From Streptomyces sp. KMM 9044 (GTDB lineage Bacteria; Actinomycetota; Actinomycetes; Streptomycetales; Streptomycetaceae): a DNA stretch of 64,000 nt. The stretch spans positions 5,642,001 to 5,706,000 of the forward strand of contig NZ_CP113910.1 of assembly GCF_024701375.2 (NCBI RefSeq), written 5' to 3'. Positions 18,285-27,268 of the stretch are shown piece by piece (the stretch's first letter is position 1; every line of letters begins with the position of its first letter). The notes below the pieces were generated by a model, which was not told the DNA's origin, searched no databases, and saw nothing but the letters and a program-made list of their open reading frames with translations. The translations under genes were made by a program, and so were the position numbers.

Positions 18285-20402
18285 TTACACCTTGCGCCAG
18301 GTGCAGGTCACCGCCACGCCCGAGCAGTGGTTGAACCCCGGGGTGTCGATGAAGAATCCGTCCCCGTCGGTCAGCCGCCAGACCGACGGTTGGAGCTTGT
18401 GGAATGCGCCCTGGTTCTGCGCCGAGTCGATCGCCGCCCGGCCGCAGCGCTCCGTACCTGTCGGGCCGTTGGTCGCGACGCGGGTGTCCGCGAGAAGACC
18501 GAACGACGTCGACCCGTCACCGACCCCGTTGAACACCCAGTCGGTGTACAACTGGGCGCACTGGTTGCCGCTGGTGACCTGGTTGACCCCGCCAGGGAAC
18601 CCGCCGGACTCGTGCGTGGACGCGGGCGCGTACTCGTCGCAGCCGGTGGTGCCGACGATGCTGTCCGCAGGGTGCTTGGTCCACGTGCTGGGGCACACCA
18701 CCTTGCGGCTGTCGTCCGAGGACCAGGGCGCCCCCGTGGACGGGTTCTTCACCGTGGTGTCCGGACCCAGGTAGTGCACCAGACTGTCCCATTTCTTGGA
18801 GCCGGCATGGTCGGGCATCCGCTCCTGCATCAGCCAGTAGTAGCCACCCGCCGCCGGGTAGAGGTTGGTGTCCAGGGTGAACGTCGGCTTGAAGAACGGC
18901 AGCACGCAGCCTGGGGTGACCGCGCCGCGGGTGATGTCGTCGCACCGCGGGGCGAGTTCCCGCACGGAGGCGACACCGCTGGTGCCGAAGTCTGCCGTCG
19001 CGTCGACGGAGTTGCTGGCGTCGACGGTCGCGGTGATCGACCAGTCCAGATCGATCTGCTCCTTGCCGGTGCCGAGCCAGCGGGTCACCACGGTGCCCCA
19101 CATGCTGCGGTAGTCCTGGAGCGGGTCGTAGTCCCAGTGCGCGCCGTTGACGGGGTTGGCGCCGTCGTCGGTCCACTGGATCGGCGCCACGTCGCACGCC
19201 GAGCACGACGAGTCGATGTCCCACCGCATCGTGACGCCTTCCAGTGCGGGGTCGATGTAGGTGGGGGCGATCACGAGCTGCTGGTCGAACTCGGCGAAGT
19301 CGCTGCCGGATTCGGTCTTGTTGCGGTAGGTCTTCATCCGCTGCTCGAACAGGAACGTGCCCCTACCGATGGCCGGCTTCTGCGGGTCGGAGTCGAAGAA
19401 CCACAGCTCGCCCTCACCCAGAGTTTTCAGGCAGGCTTCGGTGCGGTTCATGTAGTCCAGGCCCTCGGCGGCGTTGGTGCACCAGTCGACCAGGTCGACC
19501 GCATCGTTACCGCCCGGCGTCGACATGATCCCCGCCGACTCGGCCGACTTGGCGGTGAACGTCTGCTTGGTCTCCCGGGTCTTTCCGGACTTCGGCGGAG
19601 CCTGCACGGACTTGGCCTTGTCCCGTTTGACCATGCGGAAGCACACCGTGCGGTCAGCCTTGTCCTGCTTGGAGCAGTCGTCCTTGTCGAAGTCCGCCAG
19701 CGTCGGCGACGGCTGTTCCGTGGCCGTGGCCGTGGCCGTGGCCGTGGACGTCGCGGTGGCGGAGCCGTCCGGGTCGGTGCGGGTGAACTCCACCGTGGTC
19801 TGTGCGGTCGAGTCGATTCCCGAGGTGGACTGTGCGACGGGGAACGTCACGTAGGGCTCGATGCGGAACTTCGCCCATGGGGACCAGGTGTTTTCGTACA
19901 GGCTGCCGTCGTAGGCGTTGGTGTGCACCAGGTAGGTGGTGCGCGGCTTCAGCCGGCCGTAGTCGACCTTGACCGACGCCGTGCTGCCGGACGCCACATA
20001 CGGGGACACCAGCACCCCGTACGAGTTGGCGTCGGTCAGCTTGACCTTGGTGCCCGGCGTGCCGTCGGCGTTGGCCGTCCACACTTCGAATGTCAGGGTC
20101 GACTTTTCCCCGTCGGCGTCGGTGACGGTGTTGCGCAGCACGACCTCGGGGGCGACGACCCGCCATGTGTCGCCGGACTTGGTGAACTTCGGGCCGGCGG
20201 ACGGGTTACTTCCCGACACCGGACGCGACCCTGCCGTGATGGACATCTCCGCTTCCGGTCCGTGGACCTTCGGCGGCGCGGCCAGCGGACCAGGCCCCTT
20301 CGGTGAACCGGCGGCGGAAGCCGTTCCCGCCCCGGCCAGAACAGCAAGAACGGCGCCAGCTGCCATGCAGCGCAGCGCCGCCGTTATACGTGTGCGTCTC
20401 AA
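18285..20402 (-). CDS. Secreted protein with C-terminal NucA/NucB-like DNase domain, transposon cargo
   Basis: A 705-residue protein exported by the Sec route: MRRTRITAALRCMAAGAVLAV is followed by ASA-A at about residue 30. Residues about 80–195 look like a fibronectin/carbohydrate-module fold (WRVVAPEVVLRNTV to WSPWAKFRIEPYV), then a Thr/Ala (ATATATAT) linker. The C-terminal ~130 residues match actinobacterial NucA/NucB DNases: VVCPSTW, GCDEYAPASTHESGG (about 585), SAQNQGAF and RLTDGDGFFID. NucB-type enzymes degrade extracellular DNA. The start is TTG 20402 with GGAGG 4 bp upstream. Domain assignment is from motifs only. Confidence 0.68.
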   Translation of the reverse strand: MRRTRITAALRCMAAGAVLAVLAGAGTASAAGSPKGPGPLAAPPKVHGPEAEMSITAGSRPVSGSNPSAGPKFTKSGDTWRVVAPEVVLRNTVTDADGEKSTLTFEVWTANADGTPGTKVKLTDANSYGVLVSPYVASGSTASVKVDYGRLKPRTTYLVHTNAYDGSLYENTWSPWAKFRIEPYVTFPVAQSTSGIDSTAQTTVEFTRTDPDGSATATSTATATATATEQPSPTLADFDKDDCSKQDKADRTVCFRMVKRDKAKSVQAPPKSGKTRETKQTFTAKSAESAGIMSTPGGNDAVDLVDWCTNAAEGLDYMNRTEACLKTLGEGELWFFDSDPQKPAIGRGTFLFEQRMKTYRNKTESGSDFAEFDQQLVIAPTYIDPALEGVTMRWDIDSSCSACDVAPIQWTDDGANPVNGAHWDYDPLQDYRSMWGTVVTRWLGTGKEQIDLDWSITATVDASNSVDATADFGTSGVASVRELAPRCDDITRGAVTPGCVLPFFKPTFTLDTNLYPAAGGYYWLMQERMPDHAGSKKWDSLVHYLGPDTTVKNPSTGAPWSSDDSRKVVCPSTWTKHPADSIVGTTGCDEYAPASTHESGGFPGGVNQVTSGNQCAQLYTDWVFNGVGDGSTSFGLLADTRVATNGPTGTERCGRAAIDSAQNQGAFHKLQPSVWRLTDGDGFFIDTPGFNHCSGVAVTCTWRKV

Positions 20403-21006
20403 CGATCCTCCGCTAAGGGCGCGAATGTTCGACGCAACCCCATCACGCGCAACTCCCGTAGGACAGAGGGAAGATCGCCATTCTGAGCGCGCGACGCTCG
20501 TACGGTCGGCCCCGCCGCCATCCTCGGATGGACTGTCGCGGCGGCACCCCGGAAGCAGCCGTAGGGCCCCGCAGCAATCTGACCTTGTTGGCTAATTCCT
20601 TCGGGCCTCGGCGACCCGGCGGCGGACAGTAGCTGGCCCGCGTCTGGCGGGAGGGCGCGATGGCGTGGGACGCGGTTTGGCGCGGGCTGTGGTCGGTCAA
20701 GCGCGGCGCTACCCCAACCAGCGCTCGGCGGCCCGCATGACGCCGACGTCGACGCGCGGCTCCTCGTTGCGGAGCTGGAACAGATGACGGCGACACCGTC
20801 GTCCGCCCCGTGGTGATCCACCCCGCCCGCGAGCAAGGGCCAGAGCTCCACACGCCGTCACGCTCACAAGCGGTCCTTTGTGAAAGCAAGATCATTTACA
20901 GACCGGGAAGACCCTCCGGAACCCGGATCGGTTCTCAGAACCCGTTCTCACTCAAAAGAAGGCCCGACCCCCTTCTGAGACTTGCATTGTGCGAAAATCC
21001 GGTCCC
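20403..21006. other. Non-coding interval between the nuclease and resolvase genes
   Basis: About 600 bp with divergent genes on either side, so it must hold the nuclease promoter (minus) and the resolvase promoter (plus). I find no convincing gene. It contains the 13-nt copy of the 17196 inverted-repeat arm (20556–20568) and, at its right end, clustered small inverted repeats typical of a resolution site. Confidence 0.45.
20930..20976. promoter_or_regulatory. Candidate resolution (res) site
   Basis: Two short palindromes, GGTTCTCAGAACC (20930–20942) and AGAAGG…CCTTCT (20957–20962 with 20971–20976), with TTCTCA/TTCTGA repeated three times, sit just upstream of the resolvase gene. Tn3 res sites are arrays of such imperfect dyads beside tnpR. 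The assignment rests on position and symmetry only. Confidence 0.45.
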
Positions 21007-22014
21007 ATGACGGCCCCTCAGCAGCCTTCGCCAACCGGCCGGTCGGACGCGGACGACGTTGACCAGCACGCATGTCCGAAGTGTGACGCGCAGCCCGGCT
21101 CGCCGTGCCGCTCGCGCGGCGGCGCGGTCGCCTCCGCCTACCACACACGCCGCTTCACCCTGGTGCCCCGGCTGAAGAAGGCGCTGCGGGTGCCCACCCC
21201 GGCCGACCGCGGACCTGGCCGGCCGTGGCGGCCGGGCACCCCGCCGCCGTCGCCGATCGACCCGGACCTGCCGAGCGCGGACATCCGCATCGGCTACGCC
21301 CGCTGCTCGACCCTCGGGCAGGAACTCGACTCCCAGCTCGACGCCCTCAGCAAGCACGGCATCCCGAGGGGCAAGATCTTCAGCGAGAAGATCAGCACCC
21401 GCATCCATGTACGGCCCAAGTTCGAGGAGGCGCTGCGGACCGCGCGGGAGGTCAAGGCGCACGCCCCGCACTGCCGGGTCATCTTCACCGTGTACGAGAT
21501 GAAGCGCCTCGGCCGCGACGCCGCCGAGCTCACCGCGCTCGCCGACCACCTCACCGCCCACGGCCTCATCCTGGAGATGCTCGCCGGACCCCTGCCTGGC
21601 ATCTACGACCCCACCGGCCCGGGCAAGCTGCTGTTCGCGTTTTTCGCCGCGATGGCGGAGACCGAGCGGGAGAACATCCGGGAGTCCACACTCGAAGGGC
21701 TCGATACCGCGGCCCGCAAGGGCAAGCACGGCGGCCGGCCCCCGGTCATCACCGACGACATGCTCCACACCGTGCTCCGGCGCCGGGCGAACGGTGAGTC
21801 CGTCGAGCAGATCCAGCCCGACCTGATCATTCCCACCGGCAAGCGCAAGGGCCAGAGCCCGTCCGTCGCCAGCATCTACCGGGCGCTCGCCGAACACGCC
21901 AAACGCGGGTCGTATCCCGAAGCCGTCGAGGAGGCTCACGCCGACTTCACCGCCCTCACCGGCAACGAAGTCCCTGAACCCCGCGCAGAAACCAAGGCCC
22001 TAACGACACGCTGA
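21007..22014 (+). CDS. tnpR: Serine resolvase TnpR with N-terminal zinc-finger domain
   Basis: A 335-residue serine recombinase that should resolve transposon cointegrates. An N-terminal CPKCDAQPGSPC motif (Cys23, Cys26, Cys34, with a His in SAYHTRR) forms a small zinc-finger-like domain. The resolvase catalytic domain begins IRIGYARCSTLGQELDSQ with nucleophilic Ser about 101, and has the E-helix AAMAETERENIRESTLEGL. A C-terminal helix-turn-helix (PPVITDDMLHTVLRRRANGE) follows. It is longer than classical Tn3 TnpR (~185 residues). The ATG at 21007 is chosen; a GTG at 20989 is in frame. It ends 3 bp before the right inverted repeat. Confidence 0.92.
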   Translation: MTAPQQPSPTGRSDADDVDQHACPKCDAQPGSPCRSRGGAVASAYHTRRFTLVPRLKKALRVPTPADRGPGRPWRPGTPPPSPIDPDLPSADIRIGYARCSTLGQELDSQLDALSKHGIPRGKIFSEKISTRIHVRPKFEEALRTAREVKAHAPHCRVIFTVYEMKRLGRDAAELTALADHLTAHGLILEMLAGPLPGIYDPTGPGKLLFAFFAAMAETERENIRESTLEGLDTAARKGKHGGRPPVITDDMLHTVLRRRANGESVEQIQPDLIIPTGKRKGQSPSVASIYRALAEHAKRGSYPEAVEEAHADFTALTGNEVPEPRAETKALTTR

Positions 22015-22016
22015 GT

Positions 22017-22054
22017 TACTTTTCACTTCGTGGCAGCTTCGGGAGAACAGGGCC
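22017..22054 (-). repeat. Right terminal inverted repeat of the Tn3-family element
   Basis: Reverse complement of 13895–13932 with one mismatch; its outer end is at 22054. Confidence 0.94.
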
Positions 22055-22059
22055 GAGGA
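22055..22059. repeat. 5-bp target-site duplication GAGGA (right copy)
   Basis: Matches 13890–13894 and directly follows the right terminal repeat. Confidence 0.92.
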
Positions 22060-22120
22060 GGCCGCCGAGGCCACCTGGCGGGTGGCGCTCGGCTTCCTCG
22101 AGACGCTGGAGAACGACTGA
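22060..22120 (+). pseudogene. Dienelactone-hydrolase-family gene, 3' part
   Basis: The last 20 codons of the interrupted hydrolase (reading EAAEATWRVALGFLETLEND then TGA at 22118–22120) in frame with base 13894 when the transposon and one GAGGA are removed. It has no start of its own. Confidence 0.88.
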
Positions 22121-22139
22121 CGACGACAACCGCGCGGGG

Positions 22140-23852
22140 TCAGACCGGGCTGTCGGCGCGCTCGATCTGCTGGGTGCCGTCGAGCGTCCGGTAGGAGCGG
22201 GCCCACCTGGACGTGGCGGCCGGGTCGGTGCGGCTGGAGACCACGTAGTAGTCCATCTGCGCCCGCGTGGACGTGATGTCCAGCACGCCGTAGCCGTGGC
22301 GGTCGGTGTCGACCCACCGGACGTGCCGGTTGGTGGCCTTGATCAGGGGGGAGGCGAGCGTGGTGACGGTGCCCTCGGGGACCTCGACGGCGTCGTCCAG
22401 GTTGTCCGAGGTGACCGAGGTCACGACGAACTCGGCGGCCGCCGAGCCGGAAACCGGGTACGTGCCCGCGTTCACCGGCACGTCGTTGGCCCACGCCATG
22501 TGGATGTCGCCGGTGAGGAAGACCGTGTTGCGGATCGCGTTCGTCCGCAGATGGGCGAGGAGCTCCCGGCGGTCGTCGGTGTAGCCGTCCCACTGGTCGG
22601 TGTTGAGGGCGAGGCCCTCCTGCGGCAGACCGAGCAGCTTGGCGACCGGTTTCAGCAGACTGGCGGGGAGTGCGCCGAGCGCGAGCGGCGAGATCATCAC
22701 CGAGGTGCCGACCAGCCGCCAGGTGGTGTCGGACGCCGACAGCCCCGACTTCAGCCAGTCGAGCTGGGCGCGGCCGGTGAGCGTACGGTCCGGGTCGTCG
22801 ACGCCGCCGTCGCCCACGGAGACCTGTCGGGAGCGGAAGGAACGCAGGTCCAGCAGCGAGAGGTCGGCGAGCCTGCCGAAGCGCAGTCGCCGGTAGGTGG
22901 TGCCGGCGACCGCGGGACGTACCGGCATCCACTCGAAGTAGGCGCGCTTGGCGGCGGCCTGACGCGCGGCCCAGGCGCCCTCCTCGCCCTCGGTGTGGTT
23001 CTCGGCGCCGCCGGACCAGGTGTCGTTGGCGATCTCGTGGTCGTCCCAGATCGCGATGACCGGCGCCTTGGCGTGCAGCGCCTGGAGATCGGGGTCGGTC
23101 TTGTACGTCGCGTGCCGGAGGCGGTAGTCGGTGAGGGAGACGATCTCGTGGGCGGGCGCGTGCGTGCGGACGGCCCTGCCGCGCGTGCCGTACTCGCCGG
23201 AGGCGTACTCGTAGATGTAGTCGCCGAGGTGCAGCCAGGCGTCGAGGTCGCCGCGGGCCGCGAGGTGGCGGTACGCCGAGAAGTGCCCGGCCTCGTAGTT
23301 GGAGCAGGAGACCACACCGAAGCGCAGACCGCCCACGGCGGCGTCGGCGGCCGGGGCGGTGCGGGTGCGGCCGACGGGGGAGCCGGCGGTGCCTGCGGAG
23401 AAGCGGAACCAGTAGTCGGTGGCCGGCGCGAGGCCGCGGACGTCCGCCTTGACGGTGTGGTCGGTGGCCGCGGTGGCGCGGACCGAGCCCTTCGCGACGA
23501 CGGTGGTGAACGCCCTGTCCAGGGCGACGGTCCAGGTGACCTCGGTGTCGGGGCCGAGTCCCGAGCCGGGTATCGCCTCCGCTGTCGGCGTCACGCGGGT
23601 CCACAGCAGGACGCCGTCCGGCAGCGGGTCGCCGGAGGCCACACCGTGCAGGAAGACGGGGGCCGCGGCGGTGACGGCGCGGGCGGGCAGCGCGGCGGTG
23701 AGCGGTGCGGCGAGGACCGCGCTCGCGGCGGCCGCCCTGACGAGCGACCGGCGGCGGGGGGACAGGACGCCGGGGTCCGTGGTGGCGGGGGCAGGGGTGG
23801 CGCCGGCCGGGGCGGGCGCGGTGCTCTCGGATGATCTGCGTCGAGTGGTCAC
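22140..23852 (-). CDS. phoD: PhoD-family alkaline phosphatase/phosphodiesterase
   Basis: A 570-residue exported enzyme. The long N-region contains a twin-arginine signal ([21 protein letters not shown], about 31–51) ending ALPARA, so export is expected by Tat. The body has the PhoD metallophosphatase order: [52 protein letters not shown] and [10 protein letters not shown], giving the Fe/Ca-coordinating Asp, Asn and His residues. PhoD hydrolyses phosphodiesters to scavenge phosphate and is PhoP-controlled in Streptomyces. GTG start. It lies just beyond the right end of the transposon. Confidence 0.94.
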   Translation of the reverse strand: MTTRRRSSESTAPAPAGATPAPATTDPGVLSPRRRSLVRAAAASAVLAAPLTAALPARAVTAAAPVFLHGVASGDPLPDGVLLWTRVTPTAEAIPGSGLGPDTEVTWTVALDRAFTTVVAKGSVRATAATDHTVKADVRGLAPATDYWFRFSAGTAGSPVGRTRTAPAADAAVGGLRFGVVSCSNYEAGHFSAYRHLAARGDLDAWLHLGDYIYEYASGEYGTRGRAVRTHAPAHEIVSLTDYRLRHATYKTDPDLQALHAKAPVIAIWDDHEIANDTWSGGAENHTEGEEGAWAARQAAAKRAYFEWMPVRPAVAGTTYRRLRFGRLADLSLLDLRSFRSRQVSVGDGGVDDPDRTLTGRAQLDWLKSGLSASDTTWRLVGTSVMISPLALGALPASLLKPVAKLLGLPQEGLALNTDQWDGYTDDRRELLAHLRTNAIRNTVFLTGDIHMAWANDVPVNAGTYPVSGSAAAEFVVTSVTSDNLDDAVEVPEGTVTTLASPLIKATNRHVRWVDTDRHGYGVLDITSTRAQMDYYVVSSRTDPAATSRWARSYRTLDGTQQIERADSPV

Positions 23853-23882
23853 AGCCGATCAGGTTACTGACCGGTACATGCC

Positions 23883-23916
23883 AGAGCGGGCGAACTCGCC
23901 AAAGTTCGCCCGCTCT
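23883..23916 (-). terminator. Hairpin between the DsbA-like gene and phoD
   Basis: Perfect 13-bp inverted repeat (23883–23895 with 23904–23916) after the stop of the upstream minus-strand gene (23976) and before the phoD start. It probably terminates the former; the GTTCGCCC arm also resembles a PHO-box half-site, so a regulatory role for phoD is possible. Confidence 0.6.
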
Positions 23917-23975
23917 TCAGCGTGCGGTCGGCCGACCGCGATCGAAATCCGGCCGCACGCCCCCGGATCCGGGGG

Positions 23976-24788
23976 TCAGGCCTCGAGCGCCTTGTCGATC
24001 GCGGCGGTGAACTCGGCGACCGTCATCGGCGCGTTCTGCCCGTCGGACCCGGTGAGCTTCTCGCCGTCCATCCTGAGCGTGGGGGTGCCCTGGACGCCGC
24101 TGCTGTCGAACTTGTCGGACATCTCCAGCGCCCACCTGTCGTAGGTGCCCTCCTCCACGGCCGTCTGGAACTCCTTGTTTCCCTTCAGCTCCTCGACGGA
24201 GTTCGCCACCTCGATCAGGTAGGAGTCGTCCTTGAACTTGTCCTCGCTCTCCTCGGGGTGGTACTCGGCCGAGTACAGCGCGGACTTGTAGTGGAGGAAC
24301 GCCTCGGGACTGACGTCCAGCGCGGCGCCCAGGGCGCTCAGGGCGTTCCTGGAGCCCTCACCGGTCAGGTTGCGGTCGAGGAACGAGGCACCGATGAACT
24401 GGACCTTGTACTTGCCGTCCGCGACGTCCTTGTCGATCGTCCCGCCGACGGTCTGCTCGAACGAGGCGCAGATCGGGCAGCGCGGGTCCTCGTACAGCTC
24501 CAGGGTCTTCTTCGCGGTGTCCTCGCCGATGACGACGGTGGTGCCGTTCTCACCGCTGGTGTTGGCCGGCTTGACGAGCTTCGCGTCGGCGGCGGCCTCC
24601 CATGCGCCGGGCTGGTTGGCCTGGACGACGGCGTAGCCGATGCCGGCGGCTATCGCGAGGACGCCGACGACCGAACCGGCGACGATCAGCTGACGCCTGA
24701 CCTTGGCCTTCTTGGCCTCGCGCTCGCGCTCGACGCGCAGACGCTCACGGGCCGCCGTCTTCGCCGCCTGGGTGTTCCGCTTGCTCAT
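23976..24788 (-). CDS. Membrane-anchored DsbA-like thioredoxin-fold protein
   Basis: A 270-residue protein with a charged cytoplasmic N-terminus (KRNTQAAKTAARERLRVERE), one membrane helix (about 33–53) and an extracellular thioredoxin_4/DsbA domain with active site DPRCPICASFE (CPIC) and cis-Pro in GTPTLRM. It should make or isomerise disulfides in exported proteins. The ATG is at 24786–24788. A paralogue with the same layout is at 55274. Confidence 0.9.
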   Translation of the reverse strand: MSKRNTQAAKTAARERLRVEREREAKKAKVRRQLIVAGSVVGVLAIAAGIGYAVVQANQPGAWEAAADAKLVKPANTSGENGTTVVIGEDTAKKTLELYEDPRCPICASFEQTVGGTIDKDVADGKYKVQFIGASFLDRNLTGEGSRNALSALGAALDVSPEAFLHYKSALYSAEYHPEESEDKFKDDSYLIEVANSVEELKGNKEFQTAVEEGTYDRWALEMSDKFDSSGVQGTPTLRMDGEKLTGSDGQNAPMTVAEFTAAIDKALEA

Positions 24789-24885
24789 GGTGATGCTCTC
24801 CACTGGGGACGCGCACAGTGTGTGCGGGATAGGTAGGGGACTACGGGTGCTCGGCACGGAGCCGACGCCGGAGGGCCGAGCCGTC

Positions 24886-25590
24886 TCAGGCGAGGGCGGT
24901 GGAGCACGGCGGTCCACGCCGTCCCAGGAAGTACACGAGGATCCGGTCCACGGCCGTGGTGGTCCGGTGGTCCGGGCGGGCCGGCCGGCGAACCTTCGGT
25001 GCGCGGCGCACGGTGACCGCGGCGACCACCAGCCGCAGGGGCCGGACCACTGTCGAGGCTGTCGCCGTCACCGCGCCCAGCAGTTGGGCCAGCGCCCGCT
25101 CGCCGCGGTGCAGCCAGGCGGCGGCAGACAGCCCGACGCCGATGTGCGCGCCGAGCAGCAGCCACGCGGTGGCCGGGTCGGCCTGGGCGAGCACCCCGGC
25201 GAACCGGTCGCCCCCGTGGGCCGCGGTACCGGCCACCTGCGTCAGCGGGGTGCCCACGCCGTCACCGCACAGCACGTCGAAGCCGACCGAACGCAGCGGG
25301 CCCGCGACGGGGCCGCCCATCCGGCCGTAACAGACGTGCTGGCCGGTGGTGAAGACGGTGTCGGCGGCCAGCTCCAGGGGGATCAGCAGGGCGGCGATCC
25401 GCCCGAAGGAACGCTGCCGGCCCGCGAGCGCGTACGCCAGGCCGAACACGGCGACGCCGATCACCGTCACCGTGCTCAACGGCAGGGGAGCCCCGGACAG
25501 CAGCACGTGCGACGCGGTGCTGAGGGCCACGACCACGGTCGTGAACAGCGCCGCGCGTACCGCTCTGAGCGGGGCTCCGGATATGTCCAT
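24886..25590 (-). CDS. Integral membrane protein of unknown function
   Basis: A 234-residue protein with four or five hydrophobic segments (about 10–30, 38–56, 62–80, 140–160 and 168–190) and a basic C-terminal tail rich in Arg. Two Cys (HVCYGRM and VLCGDG) lie in the longest loop. No family motif is recognised. It lies between the DsbA-like and DUF2252 genes on the same strand, with about 100 bp on each side. Probably a conserved Streptomyces membrane protein. Confidence 0.75.
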   Translation of the reverse strand: MDISGAPLRAVRAALFTTVVVALSTASHVLLSGAPLPLSTVTVIGVAVFGLAYALAGRQRSFGRIAALLIPLELAADTVFTTGQHVCYGRMGGPVAGPLRSVGFDVLCGDGVGTPLTQVAGTAAHGGDRFAGVLAQADPATAWLLLGAHIGVGLSAAAWLHRGERALAQLLGAVTATASTVVRPLRLVVAAVTVRRAPKVRRPARPDHRTTTAVDRILVYFLGRRGPPCSTALA

Positions 25591-25703
25591 GGTGGGACCG
25601 AGTCTGTCATGCGCTCCGGTAAGGGATCCCTAAAGGGCTCCGGTTGGCGGAAACTGCCCGGCCGGGGCAGCCCCGGCCGGGAGGAGGGAGGGCAGCCCCG
25701 GGA

Positions 25704-27053
25704 TCACAGGCCCGGGATCCTGCCGTTGCGGAACAGGTCCAGGAAGATCTGGTGGTCCTCGCGCGCACGGGCGCCGTAGCTGTGGGCGAAGTCGGCGAGC
25801 AGCGGCTCGAGCCCGTCCTCGTCGGCCGCGATCGCCGCGTCGATGGCCCGCTCGGTGGAGAACGGCACCAGGGACTCGCCGGAGGTGTCGTCCGCCGCCG
25901 CGTGCATCGTGGCCGTGGCCCGGCCGAGGTCGGCGACGACCTGGGCGATCTCGTCGGACTCGTCGATGTCGCCCCAGTCGAGGTCCACCGCGTACGGCGA
26001 GACCTCCGCGACCAGCTGCCCCGCGCCGTCCAGCTCGGTCCAGCCCAGCCACGGGTCGGCGTGCGCCTGCAGGGCGCGCTGGGAGATCACCGTGCGGTGG
26101 CCCTCGTGCTGGAAGTAGTCCCGGATCGCCGGGTCGGTGAGGTGCCGCGAGACGGCCGGGTGCTGCGCCTGCTTGATGTAGATCACCACATCGTTCTCCA
26201 GGGCGTCACTGTGCCCCTCCAGCAGGATGTTGTACGACGGCAGTCCGGCCGATCCGATGCCGATGCCCCGGCGGCCCACGACGTCCTTCACCCGGTAGGA
26301 GTCCGGGCGGGCCAGCGAGGCGTCCGGCAGCGTCTCCAGGTAGCCGTCGAAGGCGGCGAGGACCTTGTAGCGGGTGGCGGCGTCGAGCTCGACCGCACCG
26401 CCGCCGGAGGCGAAGCGGCGCTCGAAGTCACGGATGACGGTCATCGAGTCCAGCAGCCCGAACCGGGTCAGCGAGCGGGCGTCGCGCAGCGCGTCGAGCA
26501 GCGGGCCCTGCGCGGTGTCCAGCGTGAAGGGCGGCACCTCGTCGCTCTTCACGCCGGTCGCCAGCGCGTGGATCCGCTCCCGGTACGCGGCCGTGTAGAT
26601 CCGCACCAGCTCGGTGATCTGCCCGTCGCTGAGCGCCTTCGCGTAGCCGATCAGCGCCATGGAGGCGGCGAAGCGCTTGAGGTCCCAGGTGAAGGGGCCG
26701 ACGTAGGCCTCGTCGAAGTCGTTGACGTTGAAGACCAGACGGCCGTTGGAGTCCATGTACGTGCCGAAGTTCTCCGCGTGCAGATCGCCGTGGATCCACA
26801 CCCGGGACGTCCGTTCGTCCAGGTAGGGGCCGCTGTACGTCCTCCCACCGCCCCGCCCGGCGTTCTCGGCGTCCAGATCGTGGTAGAAGAGGCACGCCGT
26901 GCCCCGGTAGAACGCGAACGCCGAGGCCGCCATCTTCCGGAACTTCACGCGGAAGGCGGCAGGATCGGCGGCCAGGAGCTCGCCGAAGGCGGTGTCGAGG
27001 ACGGCGAGGATCTCCTCGCCGCGGTGCTCGTCGTCGAGCTGCGGGACCGACAT
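25704..27053 (-). CDS. DUF2252 family protein (kinase-like fold)
   Basis: A 449-residue cytoplasmic protein. The strongly conserved VWIHGDLHAENFGTYMD (catalytic-loop-like HGDLHxxN) and NVNDFDEAYVGPFTWDLKR (DFD) resemble aminoglycoside phosphotransferase and protein-kinase-like folds, as in DUF2252. Phosphotransfer is likely from the fold, but no substrate is known. It is divergent from dnaE; the 215-bp gap carries both promoters. Confidence 0.88.
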   Translation of the reverse strand: MSVPQLDDEHRGEEILAVLDTAFGELLAADPAAFRVKFRKMAASAFAFYRGTACLFYHDLDAENAGRGGGRTYSGPYLDERTSRVWIHGDLHAENFGTYMDSNGRLVFNVNDFDEAYVGPFTWDLKRFAASMALIGYAKALSDGQITELVRIYTAAYRERIHALATGVKSDEVPPFTLDTAQGPLLDALRDARSLTRFGLLDSMTVIRDFERRFASGGGAVELDAATRYKVLAAFDGYLETLPDASLARPDSYRVKDVVGRRGIGIGSAGLPSYNILLEGHSDALENDVVIYIKQAQHPAVSRHLTDPAIRDYFQHEGHRTVISQRALQAHADPWLGWTELDGAGQLVAEVSPYAVDLDWGDIDESDEIAQVVADLGRATATMHAAADDTSGESLVPFSTERAIDAAIAADEDGLEPLLADFAHSYGARAREDHQIFLDLFRNGRIPGL

Positions 27054-27268
27054 CGCTGGGTGCCTCCTGGTACGGGATGTTCCGGGGACGGCTGATCCGT
27101 CCCCCGTCCAACGCGCGACGCGTCACGGGAGTGCCCGCGCCACAGGCCCGAAGGTACGTCCGGGAGCCCTCGGGTGTCAGTGCCGGGGCATAGACTTCGA
27201 CGCTGTCCCCGGACTGTCGGCAGGCGGTCCGAAACCCGTCGCCGAGAGTTCTCCCTGGAGGCCGAACC

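Larger units (their letters stand above)
13895..22054 (+). mobile_element. Tn3-family transposon, 8,160 bp, inserted in a hydrolase gene
   Basis: Bounded by 38-bp inverted repeats (13895–13932 and 22017–22054, one mismatch) and flanked by a GAGGA duplication. It encodes a Tn3-type transposase (broken), a SUKH-family protein, a secreted NucA/NucB-like nuclease and a serine resolvase. The matching duplication and near-identical ends indicate insertion by transposition with little later change at the ends. The frame breaks in tnpA suggest it can no longer move unaided, unless they are sequence errors. Confidence 0.95.

Noticed and set aside
18243..20306. A 687-codon plus-strand frame opposite the nuclease gene
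   Set aside because: The minus strand has a signal peptide, ribosome-binding site and NucA/NucB motifs; the plus frame has none and would cross the terminator hairpin.
23883..23916. Definite PHO box for phoD
   Set aside because: The GTTCGCCC arm fits only one repeat unit, and the sequence is better explained as a terminator hairpin; kept as a possibility only.
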